A DNA stretch of 7,481 nucleotides from an uncultured Gammaproteobacteria bacterium (GTDB lineage Bacteria > Pseudomonadota > Gammaproteobacteria > GCA-002705445 > GCA-002716945), in the NCBI GenBank assembly GCA_913046125.1, contig CAJWRL010000042.1, forward strand, positions 1 to 7,481, in the 5' to 3' direction. The number at the start of each line of letters is the position of its first letter. Position 1 is the first letter of the stretch. The notes below the pieces were generated by a model. That model did no database searches, was not told where the DNA came from, and saw only the letters and a program-made list of their open reading frames with translations. Shown here piece by piece: positions 1 to 5,582 of the stretch. The position numbers and the translations under genes are program-made.

Positions 1-2
1 TC

Positions 3-476
3 CTTGGTTCTGCTGTAGGTATATCTGATTTATTTTTAGAATCAGGAAAGATTGTCTATACAAAAGGACGTACAAATAATTCTGATCTAGAGTATTTTGC
101 AAACAGTGAGGATATCCTCGAGGGTTTACCTCTATATGTTCTTATAAACGGTGGATCTGCGTCTGCTTCAGAAATTGTAGCTGGTGCTCTTCAAGATCAT
201 AAAAGAGCCATAATTTATGGTGAAAAATCTTTTGGTAAGGCTTCCGTTCAATCGATACAAGAAATGATGGATGGGTCTGCTCTTAAGCTTACAACAGCTA
301 AGTACTACACTCCAAATGATAGACATATACATGAGAATGGGATCATGCCTGATATCAAAATTGAGTTTAAAGAACTTGAGATACCAAGCTCACTACTGCC
401 TGACCCATATAACACTGATAATCAAATCATTTCTATTTTAGAAGACTACAAGACAAATATTTCTCAGCTTAAGTAA
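3..476 (+). CDS. S41 carboxyl-terminal processing protease (CtpA/Prc type), C-terminal part
   Basis: The gene enters from the left edge; 157 codons are visible before the TAA. The reading begins LGSAVGISDLFL, the helix that follows the glycine-rich strand of S41 catalytic domains. The active-site block GGSASASEIVAGALQD carries the nucleophile as the middle serine of SASASE (bases 162-164). The general-base lysine lies 25 residues later in SFGKASVQ (bases 237-239), the same spacing as the Ser/Lys dyad of E. coli Prc. The closing KLTTAKYYTPNDRHIHENGI and GIMPDIKIE segments are typical of the family's C-terminal strands. Known family members are periplasmic or exported proteases that trim C-termini of envelope proteins. 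The PDZ domain and signal sequence would lie outside the window. The next gene starts five bases downstream, so the two are probably cotranscribed. One deviation is alanine after the catalytic lysine, where glycine is usual. The ATG at 264 is internal to the domain and not a start. Confidence 0.95.
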   Translation, partial: LGSAVGISDLFLESGKIVYTKGRTNNSDLEYFANSEDILEGLPLYVLINGGSASASEIVAGALQDHKRAIIYGEKSFGKASVQSIQEMMDGSALKLTTAKYYTPNDRHIHENGIMPDIKIEFKELEIPSSLLPDPYNTDNQIISILEDYKTNISQLK

Positions 477-481
477 CGTTA

Positions 482-1489
482 ATGCTTAACAGAACTATAT
501 TTTGGATATTTATTGTGATGTTAATGACATCTTGTTCAAGAAAAATCAGTAATCCATGTGAAAACACAAATCCACAAACTACTATAGATGTTAATTCAGA
601 GGCTATTGTTTGTTTTGAATCAATCGATAGCTATGATTTGAACTACACAAATAAAAAAAATATTACTATAAATGGTGAATTATTTTTACCGAAAGTCAAA
701 AGAGAGGTTTACGATGCTGTCATCATGACTCATGGATCTGGAGGCAAAAGACGATATCATAAAAAATATGTAGATCTACTTACGGATAGTGGTCTGATTG
801 TCTTTCAAATTGATCATTATTCTGCGAGAAAGATCAAATATGATAAAACTTTTTCCAAAGTATCGGGAATAACTTTTATGAACGATGCATATGCTGCTTT
901 AAGCTTATTGAAAACAAATACCAGGATTAAAAATATTGGCTACCTTGGCTGGTCGCAAGGTGGAGTAGGTCCAATTTTATCGCATTTTAAATTCGTCAAT
1001 GATCTGATTCCTACAGAACATAGATTTCAATCTGCAGTTGCTATATACCCTTACTGTGGATTCACATTCCCTGGTGCGTCCGAGACTGAGACTCCACTTT
1101 TAATGATCACGGGTGCTGATGATGATTTGACGCCTGAAGCTGCATGTAGAAATTTATATTCAAAATTTTTTAGAAATGATGGGAAAATTGAATTTTTATC
1201 AATAGAAAATGCAAGACATGGTTTTGATAACCCATTTTTATACTTTGGATTTACATTTGAGAAACTTCCTAACCTGATGGTAATGAATTTAGACTGCACA
1301 CTGACAATAACCAATAATGGCGAAATTCAAAATATGAATGGAACGATTATAAATACGCCCGAACTAAGTGAATTCTTTTTAAATAAATGTTCGGTTAAGG
1401 GAGTAACTGTTAAATATAATTCCAAAGCTACCAAAATTACACTCGATAAAGTACAAAAATTCTTTGTGAAAACCTTAACAGAAGAATGA
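482..1489 (+). CDS. dienelactone-hydrolase-family alpha/beta hydrolase, predicted lipoprotein
   Basis: This 335-residue protein starts with a hydrophobic stretch (residues 5-15) ending in LMTSC, an imperfect lipobox with Cys18 as the lipidation site, so it is probably membrane-anchored and faces the periplasm. The alpha/beta-hydrolase signature is complete: HGSGG near residue 84 (oxyanion region), nucleophile elbow GWSQGG with Ser158, the acid in GADDDLTP (probably Asp214) and ARHGF with His246. Between His246 and the final helix (about 319-332) is an insertion of about 60 residues with Cys272 and Cys303, which could form a disulfide. Exported members of this family often have a similar Cys-containing stretch before the last helix. 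The substrate cannot be told from sequence; ester or lactone hydrolysis is the family chemistry. It follows the S41 protease by five bases, and no clear Shine-Dalgarno precedes the ATG, so translation may be coupled. Confidence 0.88.
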   Translation: MLNRTIFWIFIVMLMTSCSRKISNPCENTNPQTTIDVNSEAIVCFESIDSYDLNYTNKKNITINGELFLPKVKREVYDAVIMTHGSGGKRRYHKKYVDLLTDSGLIVFQIDHYSARKIKYDKTFSKVSGITFMNDAYAALSLLKTNTRIKNIGYLGWSQGGVGPILSHFKFVNDLIPTEHRFQSAVAIYPYCGFTFPGASETETPLLMITGADDDLTPEAACRNLYSKFFRNDGKIEFLSIENARHGFDNPFLYFGFTFEKLPNLMVMNLDCTLTITNNGEIQNMNGTIINTPELSEFFLNKCSVKGVTVKYNSKATKITLDKVQKFFVKTLTEE

Positions 1490-1508
1490 TTTTAATTCTT
1501 ATAAGTCA

Positions 1509-1514
1509 TATAAT
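1509..1514 (+). promoter_or_regulatory. candidate -10 box (TATAAT) for a leaderless SHOCT transcript
   Basis: A perfect sigma-70 consensus TATAAT lies in the 31-base gap between the hydrolase and the SHOCT gene. Its last base is seven bases before the A of the ATG, so a typical start site would fall on or next to the start codon and give an mRNA with no 5' leader. No Shine-Dalgarno is seen before this ATG, which fits. No good -35 is present at 16-18 bases (best candidates are weak, such as TGATTT), and this DNA is AT-rich, so a chance match is possible. Confidence 0.4.
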
Positions 1515-1520
1515 GCACAT

Positions 1521-1838
1521 ATGAGAAGTATTCTATTCATAGCTATAGCTTTTTTATCAATGCAGGTTATTGCTGATGATAAAGCAAGACCAGCTCCTCA
1601 CAATAAGATAGGCTATACGAAAAAAGATGCTACAGAAAAAAAAGATACGTTCTTTTATAAGCTTTTTAATGATGAATTAGATCTTATGGGATCGAACAAT
1701 AATGATCAGACTTTCAATGATGGTAATACTCAAATACTATCTCAGATTGAGAAACTGGCTGATCTAAGAGATCGCGGCATCATCACGGAAGCTGAATTTA
1801 GTGATAAGAAATTGATATTACTAGATAAAATCCGATAA
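1521..1838 (+). CDS. small exported protein with C-terminal SHOCT domain
   Basis: The 105-residue product has a clear signal peptide (hydrophobic residues 4-17, likely cleavage after Ala18 in QVIA/DD). A charged, low-complexity linker rich in Lys, Asp and Asn covers about residues 19-70. Residues 72-104 match a SHOCT domain: a helix with the pattern IEKLADLRDRGIITEAEF, followed by a second helix. SHOCT is a roughly 30-residue module found mostly at C-termini of small bacterial proteins and is thought to mediate oligomerisation or interaction; no enzymatic role is expected. The mature protein should be periplasmic. A 45-codon membrane protein gene starts at the base right after its stop codon, suggesting the two are translated together. 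An upstream ATG at 1513 runs into a stop after three codons, so 1521 is the start. The domain call is firm and the function unknown. Confidence 0.85.
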   Translation: MRSILFIAIAFLSMQVIADDKARPAPHNKIGYTKKDATEKKDTFFYKLFNDELDLMGSNNNDQTFNDGNTQILSQIEKLADLRDRGIITEAEFSDKKLILLDKIR

Positions 1839-1976
1839 ATGATTGTATTTATCATCTGGGTACTTTTAATAATATTGTGGAATTACGGATACCCTGAAGC
1901 TTCCCCACTTTACGATGTTATAGCTTCTGTCATTTTATTTTTCTTCTCTAAATTCTTAAATACACTCTCTATATAG
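1839..1976 (+). CDS. 45-residue membrane microprotein
   Basis: A short ORF of 45 codons begins with ATG at the base immediately after the SHOCT gene's TAA (TAAATG) and ends in TAG. The N-terminus is strongly hydrophobic (residues 2-14, with Ile, Val, Phe, Leu and two Trp). It is followed by a polar turn NYGYPEASP (15-23) and a second hydrophobic segment (about 26-40) ending near Lys37. That pattern suggests a helical hairpin or one membrane helix plus an amphipathic helix. No family is recognised with certainty. Its abutment to the SHOCT gene, codons that read as protein rather than random AT-rich DNA (WNYGYPEASPLYDV), and the lack of any other gene here support translation. Its last eight bases overlap the 3' end of the SRAP gene on the other strand. 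No ribosome binding site is visible, so translational coupling or reinitiation is inferred. Confidence 0.6.
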   Translation: MIVFIIWVLLIILWNYGYPEASPLYDVIASVILFFFSKFLNTLSI

Positions 1977-2547
1977 GTTTTACGCAATTCGCATCATTGT
2001 TTTTTGGAGAATTCACATAAGTTGATACTCTATGAATTTGGATATTTTTTGAAAGATTGTCTCTAAGGATATAATCACCACCTATCCATTTTTCTATTTG
2101 TGATTCTTCTAATAATAATGGCTGACGATTATGTATATCAGAGATCGGCTTAACAGATTTTTTTGTCACACAAACGCATCTACCACCATGGTATAACCCT
2201 GCTACAAATATAATATCGCTGTTGAGATGATGATAATAAGGATCTTTAACATTCTCTCTTTTACTCCAATTAAAATATCTTTTCCATTCATACCAACCAT
2301 CCATGATAAAAACACACCTGTTCATATCTTTAAAAGACGGTTTCTCATCAATAGTCTCATATCTAGCATTTATTAGATTCATTGGCTTTTTTGCCCAAGA
2401 TGGTGAGTAGTTCCATTCCATCCACTCAGGCTTATTTGTATACACAAGAACTTTTGAACTAGGGCAGATATTGAAGTTTTGTTCGATATCTATTTCAAAT
2501 TTTTTCTTTACTTCTTTCTTGTTTGTAAGAGTGTACCTTCCGCACAT
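1969..2547 (-). CDS. SRAP-family protein (YedK/HMCES-like abasic-site DNA-protein crosslink protein)
   Basis: Members of this family form a thiazolidine crosslink through Cys2 to abasic sites in single-stranded DNA, protecting the lesion; Met1 must be removed. The start is therefore set at the ATG giving MCGRYTL (192 residues), although the frame is open upstream to 2688 inside the neighbouring gene. Catalytic positions are present: Cys2, Asn60 in LINARYET, Glu87 in DGWYEWK and His139 in DIHNRQP. The last motif is usually HxRMP, so Gln replaces Met here. The C-terminal VSTYVNSPKNND and the closing Pro fit the family's usual end. The protein acts on DNA in the cytoplasm. It is the last gene of a run with acs and the 128-residue protein, four bases after the latter. 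No LexA-type operator is visible in that gap, so it probably depends on the upstream promoter. Confidence 0.93.
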   Translation of the reverse strand: MCGRYTLTNKKEVKKKFEIDIEQNFNICPSSKVLVYTNKPEWMEWNYSPSWAKKPMNLINARYETIDEKPSFKDMNRCVFIMDGWYEWKRYFNWSKRENVKDPYYHHLNSDIIFVAGLYHGGRCVCVTKKSVKPISDIHNRQPLLLEESQIEKWIGGDYILRDNLSKNIQIHRVSTYVNSPKNNDANCVKPI

Positions 2548-2551
2548 ACGG

Positions 2552-2938
2552 CTATTTGCTGAACTTGTCCCAATTATTTTGAGCTTTGAATTCATTAAGT
2601 TTTTCATCCCACTCAGAAAATTGTCTTTGGTATTCAGAATTTTCCTTATCAGAATCTGGTTCGTCTCCAATCTTATAGAATGCAGCACTTCGATTCTTGC
2701 ATATGTGTGTGTATTGATTCTGTTTCATCAAGTCTAAAGAAAGATAAAATTCCTCACATTGTTGTAAGGTTCCATCTCCAATTTTTGATTTACTTTTTTC
2801 AGTCAACCTCCGAAAAGAGCCCGTAAGTTCTTTTACAGAGCTTGGTGACAAATTAGTTCCGAACTTTTCATTGAAATGTTTTTCTTTTCTTAATTGATTA
2901 TCCCAGTCTATTACTCTTTTTTTAACTATGTCTATCAT
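2552..2938 (-). CDS. uncharacterised 128-residue cytoplasmic protein
   Basis: I do not recognise this protein. It lies between acs (1 base upstream) and the SRAP gene (4 bases downstream) on the same strand, so it is almost certainly part of one transcript. An AGGAAG ribosome binding site 10 bases before the ATG supports the start. It has no signal peptide or membrane segment. The N-terminal half (1-55) is basic and probably helical, with WDNQLRKEKHFNEKFG and a Ser-rich turn (31-34) followed by VKELTGSFRRLTEKSKSKIG. The middle (56-75) reads TLQQCEEFYLSLDLMKQNQY. The C-terminal third is acidic, then helical with Trp110 and Trp123 (SEYQRQFSEWDEKLNEFKAQ). Cys61 and Cys80 do not form a metal-binding pattern. 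Neighbours suggest either a nucleic-acid-related partner of SRAP or an accessory of acetate metabolism, but nothing in the sequence decides this. Confidence 0.8.
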   Translation of the reverse strand: MIDIVKKRVIDWDNQLRKEKHFNEKFGTNLSPSSVKELTGSFRRLTEKSKSKIGDGTLQQCEEFYLSLDLMKQNQYTHICKNRSAAFYKIGDEPDSDKENSEYQRQFSEWDEKLNEFKAQNNWDKFSK

Positions 2939-2939
2939 A

Positions 2940-4880
2940 CTAAATATTCTTCCTATTTTTTATGAGACCTTCTACTACGGTGGAGTCAGCAAGAGTAGAG
3001 GTATCTCCAAGATTATTATAATCATTTATAGAAATCTTTCTCAAAATTCTTCTCATAATTTTACCTGATCGAGTTTTTGGCAGCCCCTCAGTGAATTGTA
3101 AGAAATCAGGCTTAGCTATTGATCCAATTTCTTGTTTAACCCATTGTAGTAACTCATTTTCAAGACCAGTACTTGGTTTGACATTTTTATTCAATGCAAC
3201 AAAAGCATACAGTCCTTGACCTTTAATCTTATGGGGATATCCAACTACTGCTGCCTCTGATACGTCTTTATGAAGCACAAGCGCGGACTCTACCTCTGCA
3301 GTACCCAAGCGGTGTCCTGAAACATTGATGACATCATCCACTCTCCCGGTTATCCAATAATAACCATCTTCATCCCTTCTGCATCCATCTCCTGAAAAAT
3401 AACGACCAGGATATTGAGTAAAATATGTATCTATAAATCTTTTGTGATCACCGTAAACTGTTCGCATTTGACCAGGCCATGACATATTTATACATAAACT
3501 GCCTTCCCCAGGACCTTTAATTTCGTTGTTATTATCATCAACTAAAACTGGTTCGATTCCAAAAAATGGTAGTGTTGCTGAACCCGGTTTCATATCAATA
3601 GCTCCGACAAGTGGCGTTATCATAATGCCTCCTGTCTCTGTTTGCCACCAGGTATCCACAATTGGACAGTCAGAATTTCCAACCACGTCATAATACCAAC
3701 GCCACGCCTCAGGATTAATTGGTTCTCCTACACTTCCCAAGATTCGGAGAGATTTTCTAGATGTCTTATCAACATGCCCTTTACCTTCAGACATAAGTGC
3801 TCTTATGACTGTAGGTGCGGTATATAGAATATTGACCTCATACTTATCAACAATCTCCCAAAACCTACTGGGTGTTGGATAGTTTGGAACTCCTTCAAAC
3901 ATAATTGTTGTAGACCCATTACACAATGGTCCATAAATTATATAAGAATGTCCGGTTACCCATCCCACATCTGCAGTGCACCAGTAAATATCGTCTTCAT
4001 GACAATCAAAAATATATTGATGTGTAATAGATGCATATACAAGATATCCGCCCGTGGTATGTAATACACCTTTTGGTTTCCCTGTTGAGCCAGAAGTGTA
4101 CAGAATAAATATCGGGTCCTCAGAGGACATTTTTTCGGGCTCACAAATAGCTGAAGCTGAAGATACTAGATCGTCGTACCAGTGATCAATACTGCTGTCC
4201 CAATTAATTGCATTACCAGTTCTTTTCACGACAACACATTTCTTAAAATCCTCTACCTTGGAAATAGCCTTATCAACATTTTCCTTTAAGGGTATTGTCT
4301 TACCGCCTCTGACGCCCTCATCCGCAGTTATTATGTATTTAGAATCACAATCTTCTAAACGACCTGCGAGAGCCTCAGGAGAAAATCCTCCGAATACAAC
4401 AGAATGGACAGCGCCAATTCTGGCACATGACAACATAGCAATGGCAGCTTCAGGAATCATAGGCATGTAAATGGTAACTCTGTCGCCTTTTTTTACACCT
4501 AAAGATTTTAACCCATTAGAAAATTTACATACTTCTGTGAGTAGTTCTTGATATGTAATTTTTCTCGAATCAGAGGGATCATCTCCCTCCCAGATAACTG
4601 CAACCTTGCCAGCATTTTTCTCTATATGTCGGTCGAGGCAATTAAATGATGCGTTAAGTTCGCCATCTTCATACCACTTAATATATAGATCATCTTTTTC
4701 ATATGAGTAGTCTCTAACCTTTGTATAGGGAGTAAACCAATCTAATCTTTGTCCTTGCTCAAACCAAAACTCGTCAGGTTTAGAGATAGATTGTTCGTAC
4801 ATAGCTTTATAATCATCTTTTTTTATAAAGGCTTTTTCAGTAATCCAATCTTTAGATTTATAAATATCAGATGAGCTCAT
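2940..4880 (-). CDS. acs: acetyl-CoA synthetase, AMP-forming
   Basis: Full-length at 646 residues, the normal size for Acs. It activates acetate with ATP to acetyl-AMP and then acetyl-CoA in the cytoplasm. The N-terminal domain (FWFEQGQRLDWFTPY, IKWYEDGELNASFNCLDRH) aligns with enterobacterial Acs. The P-loop YTSGSTGKPKGV is at 261-272. DTWWQTETGG at 409-418 holds Trp412, equivalent to the Trp that restricts the pocket to acetate (Trp414 in Salmonella). The hinge Asp515 lies in TGRVDD, and SGHRLGTAEVE follows. Lys607 in PKTRSGKIMRR is equivalent to Salmonella Lys609, the site of reversible acetylation, so post-translational control is plausible. A GAGGA lies 12 bases before the ATG, which is rather far. 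It is the first large gene of the acs, 128-residue protein, SRAP run. No actP/yjcH acetate permease genes are adjacent. Confidence 0.98.
   Translation of the reverse strand: MSSSDIYKSKDWITEKAFIKKDDYKAMYEQSISKPDEFWFEQGQRLDWFTPYTKVRDYSYEKDDLYIKWYEDGELNASFNCLDRHIEKNAGKVAVIWEGDDPSDSRKITYQELLTEVCKFSNGLKSLGVKKGDRVTIYMPMIPEAAIAMLSCARIGAVHSVVFGGFSPEALAGRLEDCDSKYIITADEGVRGGKTIPLKENVDKAISKVEDFKKCVVVKRTGNAINWDSSIDHWYDDLVSSASAICEPEKMSSEDPIFILYTSGSTGKPKGVLHTTGGYLVYASITHQYIFDCHEDDIYWCTADVGWVTGHSYIIYGPLCNGSTTIMFEGVPNYPTPSRFWEIVDKYEVNILYTAPTVIRALMSEGKGHVDKTSRKSLRILGSVGEPINPEAWRWYYDVVGNSDCPIVDTWWQTETGGIMITPLVGAIDMKPGSATLPFFGIEPVLVDDNNNEIKGPGEGSLCINMSWPGQMRTVYGDHKRFIDTYFTQYPGRYFSGDGCRRDEDGYYWITGRVDDVINVSGHRLGTAEVESALVLHKDVSEAAVVGYPHKIKGQGLYAFVALNKNVKPSTGLENELLQWVKQEIGSIAKPDFLQFTEGLPKTRSGKIMRRILRKISINDYNNLGDTSTLADSTVVEGLIKNRKNI
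2949..2954 (-). promoter_or_regulatory. ribosome binding site of the 128-residue protein gene
   Basis: AGGAAG on the minus strand lies inside the last codons of acs, with 10 bases between it and the ATG at 2938. It is one of the few recognisable Shine-Dalgarno sequences in the window and supports this start and translation of the unknown gene. Confidence 0.6.
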
Positions 4881-4948
4881 TTGTTTGAATATTCCTCGTA
4901 TTCATTCACGTCTCTTAAAAAGTAGGATATTTCAGCTATAATTATCAC
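4877..4948 (-). CDS. possible 23-codon leader ORF overlapping the acs start
   Basis: A GTG-initiated frame of 23 codons is preceded by a very strong Shine-Dalgarno-like stretch, AAGGGGAGGT (4951-4960), only three bases upstream, which is closer than ideal. Its TGA overlaps the acs initiation codon as ATGA, the classic arrangement for translational coupling. The predicted peptide begins with Ile-rich residues and ends YFLRDVNEYEEYSNK. The codon just before the GTG is a stop (TAA), so it is not the tail of a longer gene. If real, it could couple or tune acs translation. A 23-codon open frame can occur by chance. A candidate acs -10 box (GATAAT) overlaps its start and would put the transcript start downstream, excluding it. 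I recognise no homologue. Confidence 0.25.
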   Translation of the reverse strand: MIIIAEISYFLRDVNEYEEYSNK

Positions 4949-5030
4949 TTACCTCCCCTTTTTTTATTGACCATCCTCTAATATTACATAATATCAAAAT
5001 AAAGAAGAGTAATAATGTAAATATATGTGC
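4881..5030 (-). promoter_or_regulatory. acs upstream region, probable promoter location
   Basis: This 150-base gap separates the DUF2721 stop from the acs start and is the longest spacer in the window, so the acs operon promoter is expected here. A GATAAT hexamer (4941-4946, minus strand) is a possible -10 without a convincing -35. GAGGA at 4893-4897 is the likely acs ribosome binding site. A small AT-only inverted repeat, ATATTA-CA-TAATAT, occupies 4981-4994. No CRP-type palindrome and no rho-independent terminator for the upstream gene were found. Confidence 0.35.
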
Positions 5031-5465
5031 TCAGTTGTATAACTTATCAGAGCTATTTTTGCTGTATTTTTCAAGATCTCTGAGATGTAAACTAAGTGCA
5101 TAATGTGACTGCTGTGACTCAATAATGAATAAGATAATTGCTATTGATAAGATAAATACGGCACCGCCAAAGAGATTTAGTGCTATGTTCATGAGACCTA
5201 TGTAACCAAATAAAATTGTTAACAGATTCAGCAAGAATGAAGCCCCAGACAAAGATTGCATCCATCTAAGTAATAATAATCTATAGGAAAGTATTTGGAT
5301 TCTCTCAGCCGAAAGATAGTTGCCTGAATTATCATATGACATAACATGTAATTTTCTAATCAGCATAGCGAGTGCTGTGTATTTATTAGTGAACACTAAA
5401 AGCATTATTGGTATAGCCGGAAATAAAAGAGCTGGGTACCATAAGTATATTCCTATATCTTGCAT
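5031..5465 (-). CDS. DUF2721 family membrane protein
   Basis: The predicted product is 144 residues from the ATG at 5465. Three membrane segments are visible at about 6-26 (YLWYPALLFPAIPIMLLVF), 71-90 and 95-115. The features fit DUF2721: a Pro-containing first helix followed by FTNKYTALAMLIRKLH (25-40), a loop, then ILSYRLLLLRWMQSLSGASF leading into helix two. After helix three, ESQQSHYALSLHLRDLEKY forms the cytoplasmic-type tail. The function of this family is unknown. A TTG at 5498 would add 11 residues (Cys/Trp-rich, unlike the family), so the ATG is preferred; neither has a good ribosome binding site. It follows blh by 117 bases on the same strand and in the same frame, with no stop in between. 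Whether it belongs to the carotenoid operon is uncertain. Confidence 0.8.
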   Translation of the reverse strand: MQDIGIYLWYPALLFPAIPIMLLVFTNKYTALAMLIRKLHVMSYDNSGNYLSAERIQILSYRLLLLRWMQSLSGASFLLNLLTILFGYIGLMNIALNLFGGAVFILSIAIILFIIESQQSHYALSLHLRDLEKYSKNSSDKLYN

Positions 5466-5582
5466 GCTTAAGAGGATGCATATATCATGCCAACACAAAC
5501 AGTTGAGGGCTATGGTGGAACAAAGATCATCCCAACAATAATTTATATATCTACTTAATTTACCATAAGATCTAGTAAACTC

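Noticed and set aside
1051..1314. Minus-strand open frame opposite the hydrolase.
   Set aside because: It lies opposite the catalytic Asp and His region of a clear hydrolase and shows no recognisable domain.
2548..2688. N-terminal extension of the SRAP reading frame by 47 residues.
   Set aside because: It lies inside the 128-residue gene in another frame and would bury the catalytic Cys2; the MCGR start fits the family exactly.
2471..2737. Hydrophobic plus-strand open frame opposite the SRAP and 128-residue genes.
   Set aside because: Its hydrophobicity comes from reading the complement of Lys/Glu/Asn-rich codons; no ribosome binding site, and it spans two well-supported genes.
3642..3827. 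Plus-strand open frame opposite acs (others at 4258-4470 and, on the minus strand in another frame, 3956-4144).
   Set aside because: They are shadows of the acs coding sequence with no family motif or start signal.
4967..4994. Plus-strand promoter-like TTGACC, 16 bases, TAATAT, which would make RNA antisense to the DUF2721 gene.
   Set aside because: No plus-strand gene follows, and such hexamers arise easily in AT-rich DNA; kept only as a weak possibility. The overlapping AT-only inverted repeat at 4981-4994 is equally likely by chance.
5466..5498. TTG start of the DUF2721 gene adding 11 residues.
   Set aside because: No ribosome binding site, and the added Cys/Trp-rich residues are unlike the family; the ATG at 5465 directly precedes the conserved part.
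5559..5579. Inverted repeat TTTAC/GTAAA with an 11-base loop after blh, considered as a terminator.
   Set aside because: The stem is five AT-rich pairs and no T-run follows on the minus strand.
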